Counted from the stretch's first letter, positions 42,608-51,591 are shown. The stretch: DNA of 64,000 bases from Shinella sp. H4-D48 (GCF_022637395.1 NZ_CP093337.1:604001-668000), one strand, 5' to 3'. A program made the numbers and translations. Notes: generated from the letters alone by a model not told the origin.

Positions 42608-43387
42608 CTACTCGGCCGCTGTCTGGCGCGCCATGCCCTGCCTAGCGGCGGCGTAGTCGCGAACGGCCTCACCGAAGGCCGCAAACAGTTTGTTTGACGG
42701 CTGATCGGAGCCGACCCAGTATTCCGGGTGCCACTGAACGCCGACCGCGAATGCCTTCGCGCCGATGACGGAAACCGCCTCGATCGTGCCGTCTTCCGCG
42801 ACCGCTTCCACGGCCAGACGCGGTGCCATGTCCGAAATGGCCTGCCGATGCAGCGAGTTGACCTGGATCTCGCCAGTGCCGACGACGCCTGCAAGGCAGC
42901 TGCCTTCCTTGACGATCACCTTCTGGCGGATACCGTAGGCAACGTCGAGTTCGGGCGTATCGGGCTTGCGATGGTCCCACATGCCCGGCTGTTCCTGAAT
43001 CTCGTTGGCAAGTGTGCCGCCCAGAACAACGTTGAGTTCCTGAATGCCGCGACAGATGGCAAGCAACGGAATACCGCGCTCCAGCGCGCGCTTGATGAGC
43101 GGCAGGCTGGTCGCATCGCGGGCGCGGTCATAGGGCCCTTCTGCATCAGTCGCCTCCTTGCCGTAAAGCGACGGATGCACATTCGTTCGCGAGCCACTGA
43201 CCAGAAGCCCGTCCACCCGGTCGAGGATGCCGTCAAAGTCATTGTCCGCATCAAGTGCCGGCACAAGAAAGACGGTGACATCAGCGCCTTTTACGGCGGC
43301 ACGCACATACTGGTTTGGGGTTGCCTGCCAGACGTTGCCTTCGATCTCCCTGATATCGGCTGGAATGGCGACGACGGGTTTCGACAT
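42608..43387 (-). CDS. Class I glutamine amidotransferase-like hydrolase (PuuD family)
   Basis: A 259-residue enzyme of the gamma-glutamyl-gamma-aminobutyrate hydrolase type. The nucleophile cysteine is in IPLLAICRGIQELNVVLGG, the catalytic histidine and glutamate in GVQWHPEYW, and N-terminal GLLVSGSRTNVHPSLYG matches the oxyanion side. It probably hydrolyses gamma-glutamyl amides in putrescine breakdown, but a general peptidase C26 activity is possible. No other puu genes are in the window. The start has GGAG before it, and a palindromic operator lies upstream. Converges with the Inh-like gene. Confidence 0.87.
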   Translation of the reverse strand: MSKPVVAIPADIREIEGNVWQATPNQYVRAAVKGADVTVFLVPALDADNDFDGILDRVDGLLVSGSRTNVHPSLYGKEATDAEGPYDRARDATSLPLIKRALERGIPLLAICRGIQELNVVLGGTLANEIQEQPGMWDHRKPDTPELDVAYGIRQKVIVKEGSCLAGVVGTGEIQVNSLHRQAISDMAPRLAVEAVAEDGTIEAVSVIGAKAFAVGVQWHPEYWVGSDQPSNKLFAAFGEAVRDYAAARQGMARQTAAE

Positions 43388-43419
43388 GCTGGGCTCCGGG
43401 AAAAGAAATACCAAAAGAG

Positions 43420-43435
43420 GATTTGATATCAAATC
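43420..43435. promoter_or_regulatory. 16-bp perfect palindrome before the PuuD-like gene
   Basis: GATTTGATATCAAATC is a perfect dyad, 33 bases upstream of the PuuD-like start on the minus strand. The binding protein is unknown; a GntR- or PuuR-type repressor is plausible. Confidence 0.55.
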
Positions 43436-43835
43436 TGGTTTCAGTCAATTCCTCTTTTCGGGCGAAATGACGACGACGGCCGTTTCCCTGCTGCGTGGCG
43501 CTGGTTTGTGAGATCACCAGTTTTCACGGGTACATCGGCAAATAATCGTTAACCACAAAACGGCGAATCCAGGTTGTACTAGACGATTACTCCCATGCGT
43601 TTTGAATAAATACTTTCGCGTTTTTTCACGCCTAGAGTTGCAAGTTTAACCTATGGCTGGTTGAGTATGTTTACTTTCGGCCTTTATTTTGCAATATTTG
43701 GTTGAAACTATCTTTTCCGCGTTGGGGGTGCACGCGAAAATTGCCGAGTGAGTCCCCAGTTATTGGGTAATCTCCCGAAATCATTCATTAAATTTTGGCC
43801 GGTAACCCTCGCATGCCATAGGGAGTGCCGAGTCC
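43436..43835. other. AT-rich intergenic promoter region of the EAL gene
   Basis: About 400 bases with lower GC than the genes around it and no credible reading frame. It includes TTAACCA half-sites but no full CtrA site. I see no riboswitch that I can name. Confidence 0.4.
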
Positions 43836-46145
43836 ATGACGGATAAGGGTCAAAACACACTGCCGGCTGATGTATACCTGTCGTTCGTCAGCTCGCTGTA
43901 CGGAAACCGTCAGACCCTTTTCGTGGGCATGATTTCGCATGTCATCACGCTCTCCTTTGTATTCGCCAAGACTTCCGATCCGTTCTTCCTGCTGTGGAGC
44001 GCGCTGGTCGTGCTCATATGGTCTCTGCGCGCGCGCGGCATGCGCCGTTTCGACCGGGCCCATAAAGCCGCGCTCGACATGGCGGGCATTCGCTATTGGG
44101 AGAACTGGTACAATCTCGGCGCCGTCGGCACGACATTCGCGCTGGGCACGGCGTGCTGCTACAGCCTTGTGGTCAGCCGCGACGCCTTTGCGGAAATTGC
44201 CTGTATCTCGGTGACTTTCGGCACCATGGTTTCGGTCGTCGGTCGCAACTACGGCTCTCCCCGGACCGTAAACTACATGGTTCTAGCGGCTTGCCTGCCG
44301 ATTGCGGTCGGCTTCCTGGCCCTGCAGGATTTCTATCATGCCGTCCTCGCATCGCTGGTTCTGCCCTTTGCGATGACGACGCGTTCGATGGCCAACGGCG
44401 TTCGCACGTTCCTTTACGAAAACGTGCTGGCGGCGCGTGACCTTGCGACCATCGCGGACCGTTTCGACACGGCGCTCAACAACATGCCGCATGGCCTTTT
44501 CATGCTGGACGCGGACCACCGCATTCTGGTCGCCAACCGGCGTGCCTGCGAACTTCTGCATCTCGGCAGCCAGGAACGGCTGAAGGATTGCCACCTCGAC
44601 CTCGTGCTGCGCTATGGCGTTCGCAACACGTTTTTGAACCTTGAGCAGAGCAAGGCTATCCTGCGCCAGCTCCAGGAGCTTCTGAACGGCGACCGCTCGC
44701 GGGCGCTCTTGCAGGTGAGGGAAGGGCTTTACCTCGAATTCACCGCGGCGCGCCGGGAAAACGGCGGCGCTGTCCTGATTTTCGAGGATGTCACGGCGCG
44801 TGTTCGGGCGGAAAAGAAGATCCTCCACATGGTGCGCTATGACAGCCTGACCGGGCTTCCGAACCGCGCCTATTTCGCCGATCTCGTTCAGGATGCGCTT
44901 TCGGAGCGCAAGAAGCCCGGCATGGTCGGCTTCATGGTGCTCGATGTCGACGACTTCAAACATGTCAACGACATGAAGGGCCACATCACGGGTGACCGCC
45001 TCCTGTGCGCGATCAGCGAGCGGCTGCGGCGGCTGGCGGTGGACAAGATCATTGTAAGCCACCTGATGGGTGACGAATTCATCCTCTTCTTCCCCAATGA
45101 GGCGAACCGTCGCGATCTGGAAGCGCGCATGCGTCGCTTCCACGAGCAGCTGCGCGGCACCTATGAATTCGACGGCATGACATTCCTTGTCTCATTCAGC
45201 GCGGGATGTGTGACGGTGCCGAGCGATGAGTTCCGGCTGGATGAAATGCAGATTCGCGCCGACCTGGCTCTGTTCGAGACGAAGTCCCGCGCCAAGGGCA
45301 GCGTCACCGTCTTCGAAGAAGAGATGGACGCGCGATACGTGGATCGCCAGAAGCTCAAGGAAGATCTTCGCGAGGCGCTTGCCGCTGACGCGCTCTCCGT
45401 CGCTTACCAGCCGATGTTCGTGCCCGACGGCACGAGCATAGAATGCTGCGAGGCGCTGTCGCGCTGGACGCATCCCGAACGTGGCGCCGTTGCGCCGAAT
45501 GTATTCATCCAGATCGCCGAAGAGATGGGCATCGTCTCGGAAATCACCCGATTCATGATCAACCGTGCCTGCGCCGACTGCGTGACGTGGCCGTCGCATA
45601 TGAGCGTTTCTGTCAACCTCTCCGTTCAGGACCTGCGCGGTACGGCAATCATCGGTGTCGTTTCGGAGGCGCTGGAGGCGGCGGGGCTTGCGCCGCATCG
45701 GCTGCATCTGGAGGTTACCGAAAGCTGCCTGATGGAAGAGCCGGTCAAGGTGCAGGCTATCCTGCAGGAACTGCGCGCCCGCGGCATTACTATCGCCATC
45801 GACGATTTCGGCACGGGCTATTCCAGCCTCAGCTATCTCGATCAGCTGCCGCTCGATGTCATCAAGATCGACCGGTCCTTCGTGCGCAACATCGGCGAAG
45901 ACGCACGCCGCTTCAAGCTGCTGCGCGGCACGGTCAACCTGTCGCGGGAACTGGGGCTGCGGATCGTCATCGAAGGCGTCGAGACGCAGGAGCAGCTCGC
46001 GCTTATCAACAAGTATCACTGCGCGGATCTGGTCCAGGGCTATGTCTTCGCGGCGCCCATGTCGCCCGATGCCCTCCGTGACCGCTACGAAAGCCTGGCC
46101 CGCAAGCCGGCTGAGCCCCGCCGTCGCGGGCGGCGCGTCGCCTGA
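43836..46145 (+). CDS. Membrane GGDEF/EAL protein with degenerate GGDEF
   Basis: A 769-residue c-di-GMP protein. Residues about 25-190 carry around six membrane segments. Residues 205-320 form a PAS-like domain (FDTALNNMPHGLFMLDADHR). The GGDEF domain (about 330-490) has MGDEF at 411-415 in place of GGDEF and no RxxD inhibitory site, so cyclase activity is doubtful. The EAL domain (about 505-750) is intact: CCEALSRWTHPERG with the EAL motif, VTESCLMEEP, and DDFGTGYSSLSYLDQLPLDV then KIDRSF. The protein should be a phosphodiesterase whose GGDEF part may be regulatory. Start preceded by GGGAG. Confidence 0.9.
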   Translation: MTDKGQNTLPADVYLSFVSSLYGNRQTLFVGMISHVITLSFVFAKTSDPFFLLWSALVVLIWSLRARGMRRFDRAHKAALDMAGIRYWENWYNLGAVGTTFALGTACCYSLVVSRDAFAEIACISVTFGTMVSVVGRNYGSPRTVNYMVLAACLPIAVGFLALQDFYHAVLASLVLPFAMTTRSMANGVRTFLYENVLAARDLATIADRFDTALNNMPHGLFMLDADHRILVANRRACELLHLGSQERLKDCHLDLVLRYGVRNTFLNLEQSKAILRQLQELLNGDRSRALLQVREGLYLEFTAARRENGGAVLIFEDVTARVRAEKKILHMVRYDSLTGLPNRAYFADLVQDALSERKKPGMVGFMVLDVDDFKHVNDMKGHITGDRLLCAISERLRRLAVDKIIVSHLMGDEFILFFPNEANRRDLEARMRRFHEQLRGTYEFDGMTFLVSFSAGCVTVPSDEFRLDEMQIRADLALFETKSRAKGSVTVFEEEMDARYVDRQKLKEDLREALAADALSVAYQPMFVPDGTSIECCEALSRWTHPERGAVAPNVFIQIAEEMGIVSEITRFMINRACADCVTWPSHMSVSVNLSVQDLRGTAIIGVVSEALEAAGLAPHRLHLEVTESCLMEEPVKVQAILQELRARGITIAIDDFGTGYSSLSYLDQLPLDVIKIDRSFVRNIGEDARRFKLLRGTVNLSRELGLRIVIEGVETQEQLALINKYHCADLVQGYVFAAPMSPDALRDRYESLARKPAEPRRRGRRVA

Positions 46146-46202
46146 TCCATCTTCCCTTGGCCTGAAAACCCACCGCGTGCATCAGTTTATGCAAATTTAG
46201 CG

Positions 46203-46223
46203 TTAACCATATATTAAGGTTAA
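46203..46223 (+). promoter_or_regulatory. CtrA-type site upstream of the acyltransferase gene
   Basis: TTAA-N7-TTAA at 46203-46217 matches the CtrA consensus exactly, with the first half reading TTAACCAT, the usual strong half-site. An inverted TTAACC/GGTTAA pair extends to 46223. It lies about 100 bases before the start of the FeeM-like gene. Regulation by CtrA is inferred. Confidence 0.6.
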
Positions 46224-46313
46224 TGAATGGTATTTTACACAAATTGTCTTATATCGCTGATTATCGATTCCGGGGATGTCGTATCGCCGGTGTGTATTCG
46301 GGGGTGTTGGGCA

Positions 46314-47087
46314 ATGGCGAGCGTCGGAACGGTAGCCAATCGCTTTTCTGAGAAACTGCTGGGGCTGCTCGACGGGGTGGAATACCGCCGCGTCGAGACG
46401 AGCGAGGACATGGAGGATATCGCCCGTATCCGCTACAAGGCCTACAAGGCCGGCAGCGTGATGCATCTGGGCGAGGAAACGCCGCTCCTCATCGACGAAG
46501 TCGATTTCGATAGCCATGCCTATGTGTTCGGCATCTATTATGAAGAGCGCCTGATCTCGACCGTGCGCCTGCACCACGTCACGCCCGATCATCGCGTGAC
46601 CTCGTCGGGCAAGGTGTTTCCCGATGAGACGAAGGCATTTCTCGATGCCGGTCTGACGCTGATCGACCCGGTGCGGCTGGCGGCCGATCCCGAAATCTGG
46701 AGCGAAATGCCCGCCATTCCCTATCTGACATTGCGACTGGCTACGATGGCGGCCGACTATTTCGATGCCGATCGCGTGCTTCAGATGGTGAAGCCCGCGC
46801 ATGCGGCCTTCTACAAGCGGGTGTTCGACGGTGACTTCGTCGCCTCGCCGAAAAGCAACCAGGGCAAGTTCATCATCGACCTGATGCTGATGGCGACGCG
46901 CTGCAAGGACGTGCGGTCTTCGCTCTATGCCCGCTTTCCGTTCTTCCAGTCGGAACCCTTCGAACGGCGGATGCTCTTTGCCCGTGGCGAAGATATGCCG
47001 TTCAGCCCCCTGACGGTGCGGCCAACGGCGCGCCTTGCCGACAGCCATCGCCGGATACAGCTGTCGGGCGGCGCCTACGCTGGGTAA
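46314..47087 (+). CDS. FeeM-like N-acyltransferase (N-acyl amino acid synthase family)
   Basis: A 257-residue protein of GNAT-like fold. Its first part resembles the N-acyl amino acid synthase/autoinducer-synthase group: EDIARIRYKAYKAGSVM, then DEVDFDSHAYVFGIYYEERL and ISTVRLHHVTPDHRVTSS, PVRLAADPEIW, and AADYFDADRVLQMVKPAHAA. FeeM enzymes join a fatty acyl chain from acyl-ACP to an amino acid, releasing lipid signals. The exact product here is unknown, and a close relation to acyl-homoserine lactone synthases is structural, not functional. Start at 46314 has GGGGG in front. A CtrA-type site lies in the promoter, and a strong terminator follows. Confidence 0.75.
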   Translation: MASVGTVANRFSEKLLGLLDGVEYRRVETSEDMEDIARIRYKAYKAGSVMHLGEETPLLIDEVDFDSHAYVFGIYYEERLISTVRLHHVTPDHRVTSSGKVFPDETKAFLDAGLTLIDPVRLAADPEIWSEMPAIPYLTLRLATMAADYFDADRVLQMVKPAHAAFYKRVFDGDFVASPKSNQGKFIIDLMLMATRCKDVRSSLYARFPFFQSEPFERRMLFARGEDMPFSPLTVRPTARLADSHRRIQLSGGAYAG

Positions 47088-47109
47088 TGCTTGCGCCTTT
47101 ATGTCGCAG

Positions 47110-47147
47110 TGCAGGCCGGTTTCACCTGAAACCGGCCTGCATCGTTT
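47110..47147 (+). terminator. Terminator of the acyltransferase gene
   Basis: Near-perfect 14-15-bp hairpin (TGCAGGCCGGTTTC on one arm), starting 22 bases after the stop and followed by a short T-rich stretch. A second hairpin of AAGGGGAA/TTCCCCTT lies at 47152-47183. Confidence 0.7.
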
Positions 47148-47341
47148 CCGGAAGGGGAAAGTGGCAAAGGCTAAGTTCCCCTTGCCGTTGCGCTTTGGCG
47201 ATCCATTGTGTATGGCCTGAACAACGTGCGCTTCTGGCGCTTGGGGAAGAGCCGGGCCGCTTCGCAGGCCCGATGGTTATAAGCGCTCATCGGATGGGGG
47301 ATTTCCGGCTGGCGAGCGTGGCTGCTTAGGAGAAGGTGACT

Positions 47342-47566
47342 ATGGCTGAACATCATACCGGACCGATCGAAATGGGCGCTCCGATGGATTATCCCGAGCA
47401 CGAGAAGACCTACGGTCTCTTCATCGCGGGCGCCAAGTACGGCACGCTGATCTGCGTTGCGCTGTTGATCGCCATGGCTGCCGGTTTCTTCACCAGCGCC
47501 GGCTTCTTCAGCGCCTTCCTGCTTTTCATCATTCTCAACGTCGCCGGTTTCTTCCTGCTTCGTTAA
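47342..47566 (+). CDS. aa3-type cytochrome c oxidase subunit IV
   Basis: A 74-residue single-helix-type protein with the CoxIV-family pattern: an N-terminal hydrophilic stretch (MAEHHTGPIEMGAPMDYPEH), then EKTYGLFIAGAKYGTLICVA and further hydrophobic sequence. It matches the small fourth subunit of bacterial aa3 oxidases (COX4_pro_2). In rhizobia this gene is typically found next to the pnt operon rather than with the other cox genes, as here. Start preceded by AGGAGAAGG. Confidence 0.9.
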   Translation: MAEHHTGPIEMGAPMDYPEHEKTYGLFIAGAKYGTLICVALLIAMAAGFFTSAGFFSAFLLFIILNVAGFFLLR

Positions 47567-47651
47567 TCCAACATCTGCAATACCGCAGCTTGTTCCGGCG
47601 CCATCCGGCGCCGCGATCCAACACGGCCAGTCTCGGGGGGAGGACCACGGT

Positions 47652-48806
47652 TTGAGTCAGTGTGTTTTTGTAGCGCGTGAAAGTGATACGGCAGAAGGTC
47701 GTGTCGCGGCTTCCGTGGAAACCGTGAAGAGAATGAAAGGCCTCGGGCTGGATGTGCTCGTAGAGGCCGGAGCGGGGCTTCGATCCCGAATTCTCGACGC
47801 CGACTATGAAGCTGTCGGTGCGCGCATCGTCGGGGCCGAAGAGGCGAGATCCGCCGATGTGGTGCTCAAGGTGCGCCGGCCCTCATCCGGTGAAATCGCC
47901 ACCTACAGGCCCGGTGCCGTCGTCATCGCTACGATGGATCCCTACGGCAACGAAGCTGCCATCGCCGAAATGGCGAATGCCGGTCTCACCACCTTTGCCA
48001 TGGAACTGATGCCGCGTATCACGCGCGCCCAGTCGATGGATATCCTGTCCTCGCAGGCGAACCTTGCGGGCTATCAGGCCGTCATCGATGCAGCCCATGA
48101 ATTCGACCGCGCCATGCCGATGATGATGACCGCCGCCGGCACGGTGCCGGCCGCCAAGGTCTTCGTCATGGGCGCCGGCGTTGCCGGTCTGCAGGCCATC
48201 GCCACCGCCCGCCGGCTCGGTGCGGCCGTTTCCGCGACAGATGTCCGTCCGGCCGCCAAGGAGCAGGTCGCTTCCCTCGGTGCCAAGTTCATCGCCGTCG
48301 AGGACGACGAGTTCAAGGCCGCGGAAACCGCTGGTGGCTATGCCAAGGAAATGTCCAAAGAGTATCAGGCGAAGCAGGCAGCCCTCGTGGCTGACCATAT
48401 CGCCAAGCAGGATATCGTCATCACGACCGCGCTTATTCCGGGCCGTCCGGCACCGCGCCTCGTGACCCGCCAGATGCTGGCCGCCATGCGCAACGGTTCT
48501 ATTGCCGTCGATCTTGCCGTCGAACGCGGTGGCAATGTGGAAGGCGCCGAGCCCGGCAAGGTCGTCGAGGTCGAGGGCGTGAAGGTCATCGGCTATCTCA
48601 ACGTGCCGGGCCGTATCGCGGCCTCCGCCTCCGCGCTTTACGCGAAGAACCTTCTCACGTTCCTTGAGACCATGGTCGACAAGGAAACGAAATCGGTTTC
48701 GGTGAATGTCGAGGATGAACTCGTCAAGGCGACGATGCTGACCAACGGCGGCGCCGTTGTGCATCCGAACTTCGGAGGTGCGGTTCAGCAAGGGGAGGGC
48801 AAGTGA
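47652..48806 (+). CDS. pntAA: NAD(P) transhydrogenase subunit alpha, part 1
   Basis: A 384-residue soluble NAD(H)-binding domain (dI) of the proton-pumping transhydrogenase, which transfers hydride between NADH and NADP+ at the expense of the proton gradient. It starts with a TTG codon after GGGGGAGGACC. Visible motifs are the Rossmann GAGVAGLQAIATARRLGAAV, followed by SATDVRPAAKEQVASLGAKF, the mobile-loop region and KVIGYLNVPGRIAASASALY. Split alpha genes are normal in alphaproteobacteria. The next gene overlaps by one base. Confidence 0.94.
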   Translation: MSQCVFVARESDTAEGRVAASVETVKRMKGLGLDVLVEAGAGLRSRILDADYEAVGARIVGAEEARSADVVLKVRRPSSGEIATYRPGAVVIATMDPYGNEAAIAEMANAGLTTFAMELMPRITRAQSMDILSSQANLAGYQAVIDAAHEFDRAMPMMMTAAGTVPAAKVFVMGAGVAGLQAIATARRLGAAVSATDVRPAAKEQVASLGAKFIAVEDDEFKAAETAGGYAKEMSKEYQAKQAALVADHIAKQDIVITTALIPGRPAPRLVTRQMLAAMRNGSIAVDLAVERGGNVEGAEPGKVVEVEGVKVIGYLNVPGRIAASASALYAKNLLTFLETMVDKETKSVSVNVEDELVKATMLTNGGAVVHPNFGGAVQQGEGK

Positions 48807-49216
48807 TGGCGAACGAACTTCTCGACAAGGCAATCACTGATCTTGAACGCGCCGTGGAAGCCGTTCGTACGGCGTCCGAATACGTGCCGGATGCGGCCGC
48901 TGCCGCTGCGCACGGCATTTCCGGCGGGGCGATCGATCCCTTCGTCTTCCGCCTCGCGATCTTCGTGCTGTCGATCTTTGTCGGCTACTACGTGGTTTGG
49001 TCAGTAACGCCCGCGCTGCATACGCCGCTGATGGCTGTTACCAACGCCATCTCGTCGGTCATCGTGGTCGGTGCCCTTCTGGCTGTCGGCATCTCGCTTT
49101 CGGGTGTTGCGACGGGTTTCGGCTTCGTCGCGCTCATCCTCGCCTCCGTCAATATTTTTGGCGGCTTCCTCGTCACCCAGCGCATGCTGGCGATGTACAA
49201 GAAAAAAGAGAAGTGA
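48806..49216 (+). CDS. pntAB: NAD(P) transhydrogenase subunit alpha, part 2 (membrane)
   Basis: A 136-residue protein with three or four membrane helices (for example FRLAIFVLSIFVGYYVVWSV and LLAVGISLSGVATGFGFVA), corresponding to the membrane part of PntA from enterobacteria. The hydrophilic N-terminus links it to the soluble domain. Its ATG overlaps the stop of pntAA (TGATG), so expression is coupled. Together with pntAA and pntB it forms the proton channel complex. Confidence 0.92.
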   Translation: MANELLDKAITDLERAVEAVRTASEYVPDAAAAAAHGISGGAIDPFVFRLAIFVLSIFVGYYVVWSVTPALHTPLMAVTNAISSVIVVGALLAVGISLSGVATGFGFVALILASVNIFGGFLVTQRMLAMYKKKEK

Positions 49217-49226
49217 GGGCGGCCAG

Positions 49227-50627
49227 ATGAACGTGAACTTCGCAGCCTTCCTCTACCTCGTTTCCGGGGTACTCTTCATCATGGCACTGCGCGGCCTGTC
49301 GCACCCGACGACCAGCCGGCGCGGCAATATGCTCGGCATGATCGGCATGGGCATCGCCATCGGCACGACGCTGCTTCTGGCAACGCCGTCCTTCGGCGGT
49401 CTCGTGCTCATAGTGCTCGGCATTGCCATCGGCGGCGGTGCAGGCGCCTATATCGCCCGCTCGATCCCGATGACGTCGATGCCGCAGCTCGTCGCCGGCT
49501 TCCACTCGCTCGTCGGCCTTGCCGCTGTGCTGGTCGCCGCTGCCGCGCTTTATTCGCCGGTGTCCTTCGGCATCGGTCAGGTCGGTGAGATCCATGGCCA
49601 GGCGCTTGTCGAAATGGCGCTCGGTGCGGCCATCGGCGCGATCACCTTCACCGGCTCGATCATCGCCTTCCTGAAGCTCGACGGGCGCATGTCCGGCAAG
49701 CCGATCATGCTGCCCTACCGGCATGTGATCAACATCGCGCTGCTGGCAGCGATAGTCGTCTTCATCGTCGGACTGACCCTGTCGGAAAGCCATTTCGATT
49801 TCTGGCTGATCGTTATCCTGGCGCTGGCGCTCGGCGTGCTTCTGATCGTACCGATCGGCGGCGCCGACATGCCCGTCGTCGTCTCCATGCTCAACTCGTA
49901 TTCGGGTTGGGCGGCGGCCGGTATCGGCTTCACGCTGGGTAACCTCGCTCTCATCATCACGGGCGCGCTGGTCGGCTCCTCGGGTGCGATCCTGTCCTAT
50001 ATCATGTGCAAGGGCATGAACCGCTCGTTCATTTCCGTCATCCTGGGCGGTTTCGGCGGCGATAGCGGTGCGGCGGCAAGCGATGACGGCGTGCAGCGCA
50101 CGGTCAAGCAGGGTTCGGCCGACGATGCGGCCTTCCTCATGGCGAATGCCAGCAAGGTGATCATCGTGCCCGGTTACGGCATGGCGGTTGCCCAGGCTCA
50201 GCACGCGGTACGTGAACTGGCAGACGCTCTCAAGAAGAACGGCGTCGAGGTCAAGTATGCCATTCATCCGGTCGCGGGCCGCATGCCCGGCCATATGAAC
50301 GTGCTGCTTGCCGAAGCGAACGTGCCCTATGACGAAGTGTTCGAACTCGAGGATATCAACTCGGAATTCGCACAGGCCGACGTGGCCTATGTCATCGGCG
50401 CCAACGACGTGACGAACCCGGCCGCGCGCGACGACAAGTCCTCGCCGATCTACGGCATGCCCATCCTTGACGTCGACAAGGCCAAGACCTGCCTCTTCGT
50501 CAAGCGTTCGCTCGGCTCCGGATATGCCGGCATCGACAATACGCTGTTCTACAAGGATGGCACGATGATGCTGCTGGGCGATGCCAAGAAGATGACGGAC
50601 GATATCGTCAAGGCGATGAACCACTAA
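49227..50627 (+). CDS. pntB: NAD(P) transhydrogenase subunit beta
   Basis: A 466-residue protein. The first half is membrane-embedded (nine helices expected), with SIPMTSMPQLVAGFHSLVGL, GEIHGQALVEMALGAAIGAI and FTGSIIAFLKLDGRMSGKPI. The C-terminal soluble NADP(H)-binding domain has VPGYGMAVAQAQHAVREL and HPVAGRMPGHMNVLLAEANV, then GANDVTNPAARDD. Sequence and length fit PntB throughout. A strong terminator follows the stop. Confidence 0.95.
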   Translation: MNVNFAAFLYLVSGVLFIMALRGLSHPTTSRRGNMLGMIGMGIAIGTTLLLATPSFGGLVLIVLGIAIGGGAGAYIARSIPMTSMPQLVAGFHSLVGLAAVLVAAAALYSPVSFGIGQVGEIHGQALVEMALGAAIGAITFTGSIIAFLKLDGRMSGKPIMLPYRHVINIALLAAIVVFIVGLTLSESHFDFWLIVILALALGVLLIVPIGGADMPVVVSMLNSYSGWAAAGIGFTLGNLALIITGALVGSSGAILSYIMCKGMNRSFISVILGGFGGDSGAAASDDGVQRTVKQGSADDAAFLMANASKVIIVPGYGMAVAQAQHAVRELADALKKNGVEVKYAIHPVAGRMPGHMNVLLAEANVPYDEVFELEDINSEFAQADVAYVIGANDVTNPAARDDKSSPIYGMPILDVDKAKTCLFVKRSLGSGYAGIDNTLFYKDGTMMLLGDAKKMTDDIVKAMNH

Positions 50628-50650
50628 GCGGTTCAAACCAGCCCGGAATG

Positions 50651-50685
50651 AAAAAGCCCGCGATCATCTCGCGGGCTTTTGTTTG
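50651..50685. terminator. Bidirectional terminator between pntB and the TPR gene
   Basis: Arms AAAAGCCCGCGA and TCGCGGGCTTTT with a 5-base loop; T-runs lie on both strands. Confidence 0.88.
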
Positions 50686-50703
50686 GGAAGGGCGACAGCC
50701 TTG

Positions 50704-51591
50704 TCAGGCAGGCTGGGGCTTGTTGCCGGCGCCGCGCGTGCGGGCGAGGCCATCCTTGGCCGGCTTGTAGTTGGGATCGAGGCGCAGCGCCTGCGAGTAG
50801 GAACGGGAAGCCTTGGCCATTTCGCCGCGGCGCTCGTAGATCAGCGCCTGGTTTGCCCAGGATTCCGATAGCTTCCCGTCGAGGCCGATGGCCGTGTTGA
50901 AGTCCGAGAACGCGTTGTCGTCGTCGCCCAGCGCCGCATAGGAAATGCCTCGACCGTTATAGGGCTCAGCCGAGTTCGGCGACAGCGAGATGGCCTTCGA
51001 GAAGTCCTCGATCGCCTTTTGGTGCTGGCGGCGGGCCTGATAGATCAGGCCGCGATTGTGATAGGCGCGGGGATCGGTCGTATCGAGCTCGATGGCGCGG
51101 TTGAAATCGCGGAACGCATCGTCCAGGCGCCCGGCCTGGCGGTACAGATTGCCGCGACCGATATAGGCCACGTCATAGCGCGGGTTGATCTGCAGCGCGG
51201 TGTTGTAGTCGGAGACCGCCTGCGCCTGATCGCCGAGGCTGCGCTGCACGAGCGCGCGGTTCGCATAGGCCTGGTAGAAACGCGGATTGAGCTCGATCGC
51301 CCGGTTGAAGTCGTCCAGGGCCCGGCGGTTTTCACCAGCACGGCCATAGGCCGAACCGCGCACATTGTAGCCTTCGGGGTCCTGCGGATTGGCGGCGATC
51401 ACGGCCGAAAGCGACGCGATATTCTGCTGCGATCCCTGGGCGCGTTCGACCTTGAGGACATCCGTCGAGGTCGTTGACTGGCAGCCCGCCAGAAGAACGG
51501 CGAGCGAGGTCGCGGCAACCGCGGCCATCAGGGAGCGACGCATGTCAGCGGCGGGAAAGCGATTGTTCAGAAACCCGGTAGATGCAGCCAT
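50704..51591 (-). CDS. TPR repeat lipoprotein
   Basis: A 295-residue protein with a lipoprotein signal: a hydrophobic stretch ending SLAVLLAGCQSTTSTDVL, with the lipobox LAGC at Cys37. The mature part is made of about six or seven tetratricopeptide repeats (for example YNVRGSAYGRAGENRRALDD and AYANRALVQRSLGDQAQAVS). The TPR solenoid suggests a periplasmic or inner-leaflet protein-binding scaffold, in the manner of NlpI. Several starts are in frame (ATG 51591, ATG 51543, TTG 51597). Targets unknown. Confidence 0.87.
   Translation of the reverse strand: MAASTGFLNNRFPAADMRRSLMAAVAATSLAVLLAGCQSTTSTDVLKVERAQGSQQNIASLSAVIAANPQDPEGYNVRGSAYGRAGENRRALDDFNRAIELNPRFYQAYANRALVQRSLGDQAQAVSDYNTALQINPRYDVAYIGRGNLYRQAGRLDDAFRDFNRAIELDTTDPRAYHNRGLIYQARRQHQKAIEDFSKAISLSPNSAEPYNGRGISYAALGDDDNAFSDFNTAIGLDGKLSESWANQALIYERRGEMAKASRSYSQALRLDPNYKPAKDGLARTRGAGNKPQPA

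Noticed and set aside
47184-47341. Possible tRNA or small RNA between the acyltransferase and oxidase subunit genes
   Set aside because: No cloverleaf arms or T-loop sequence could be found; only hairpins explained as terminators.
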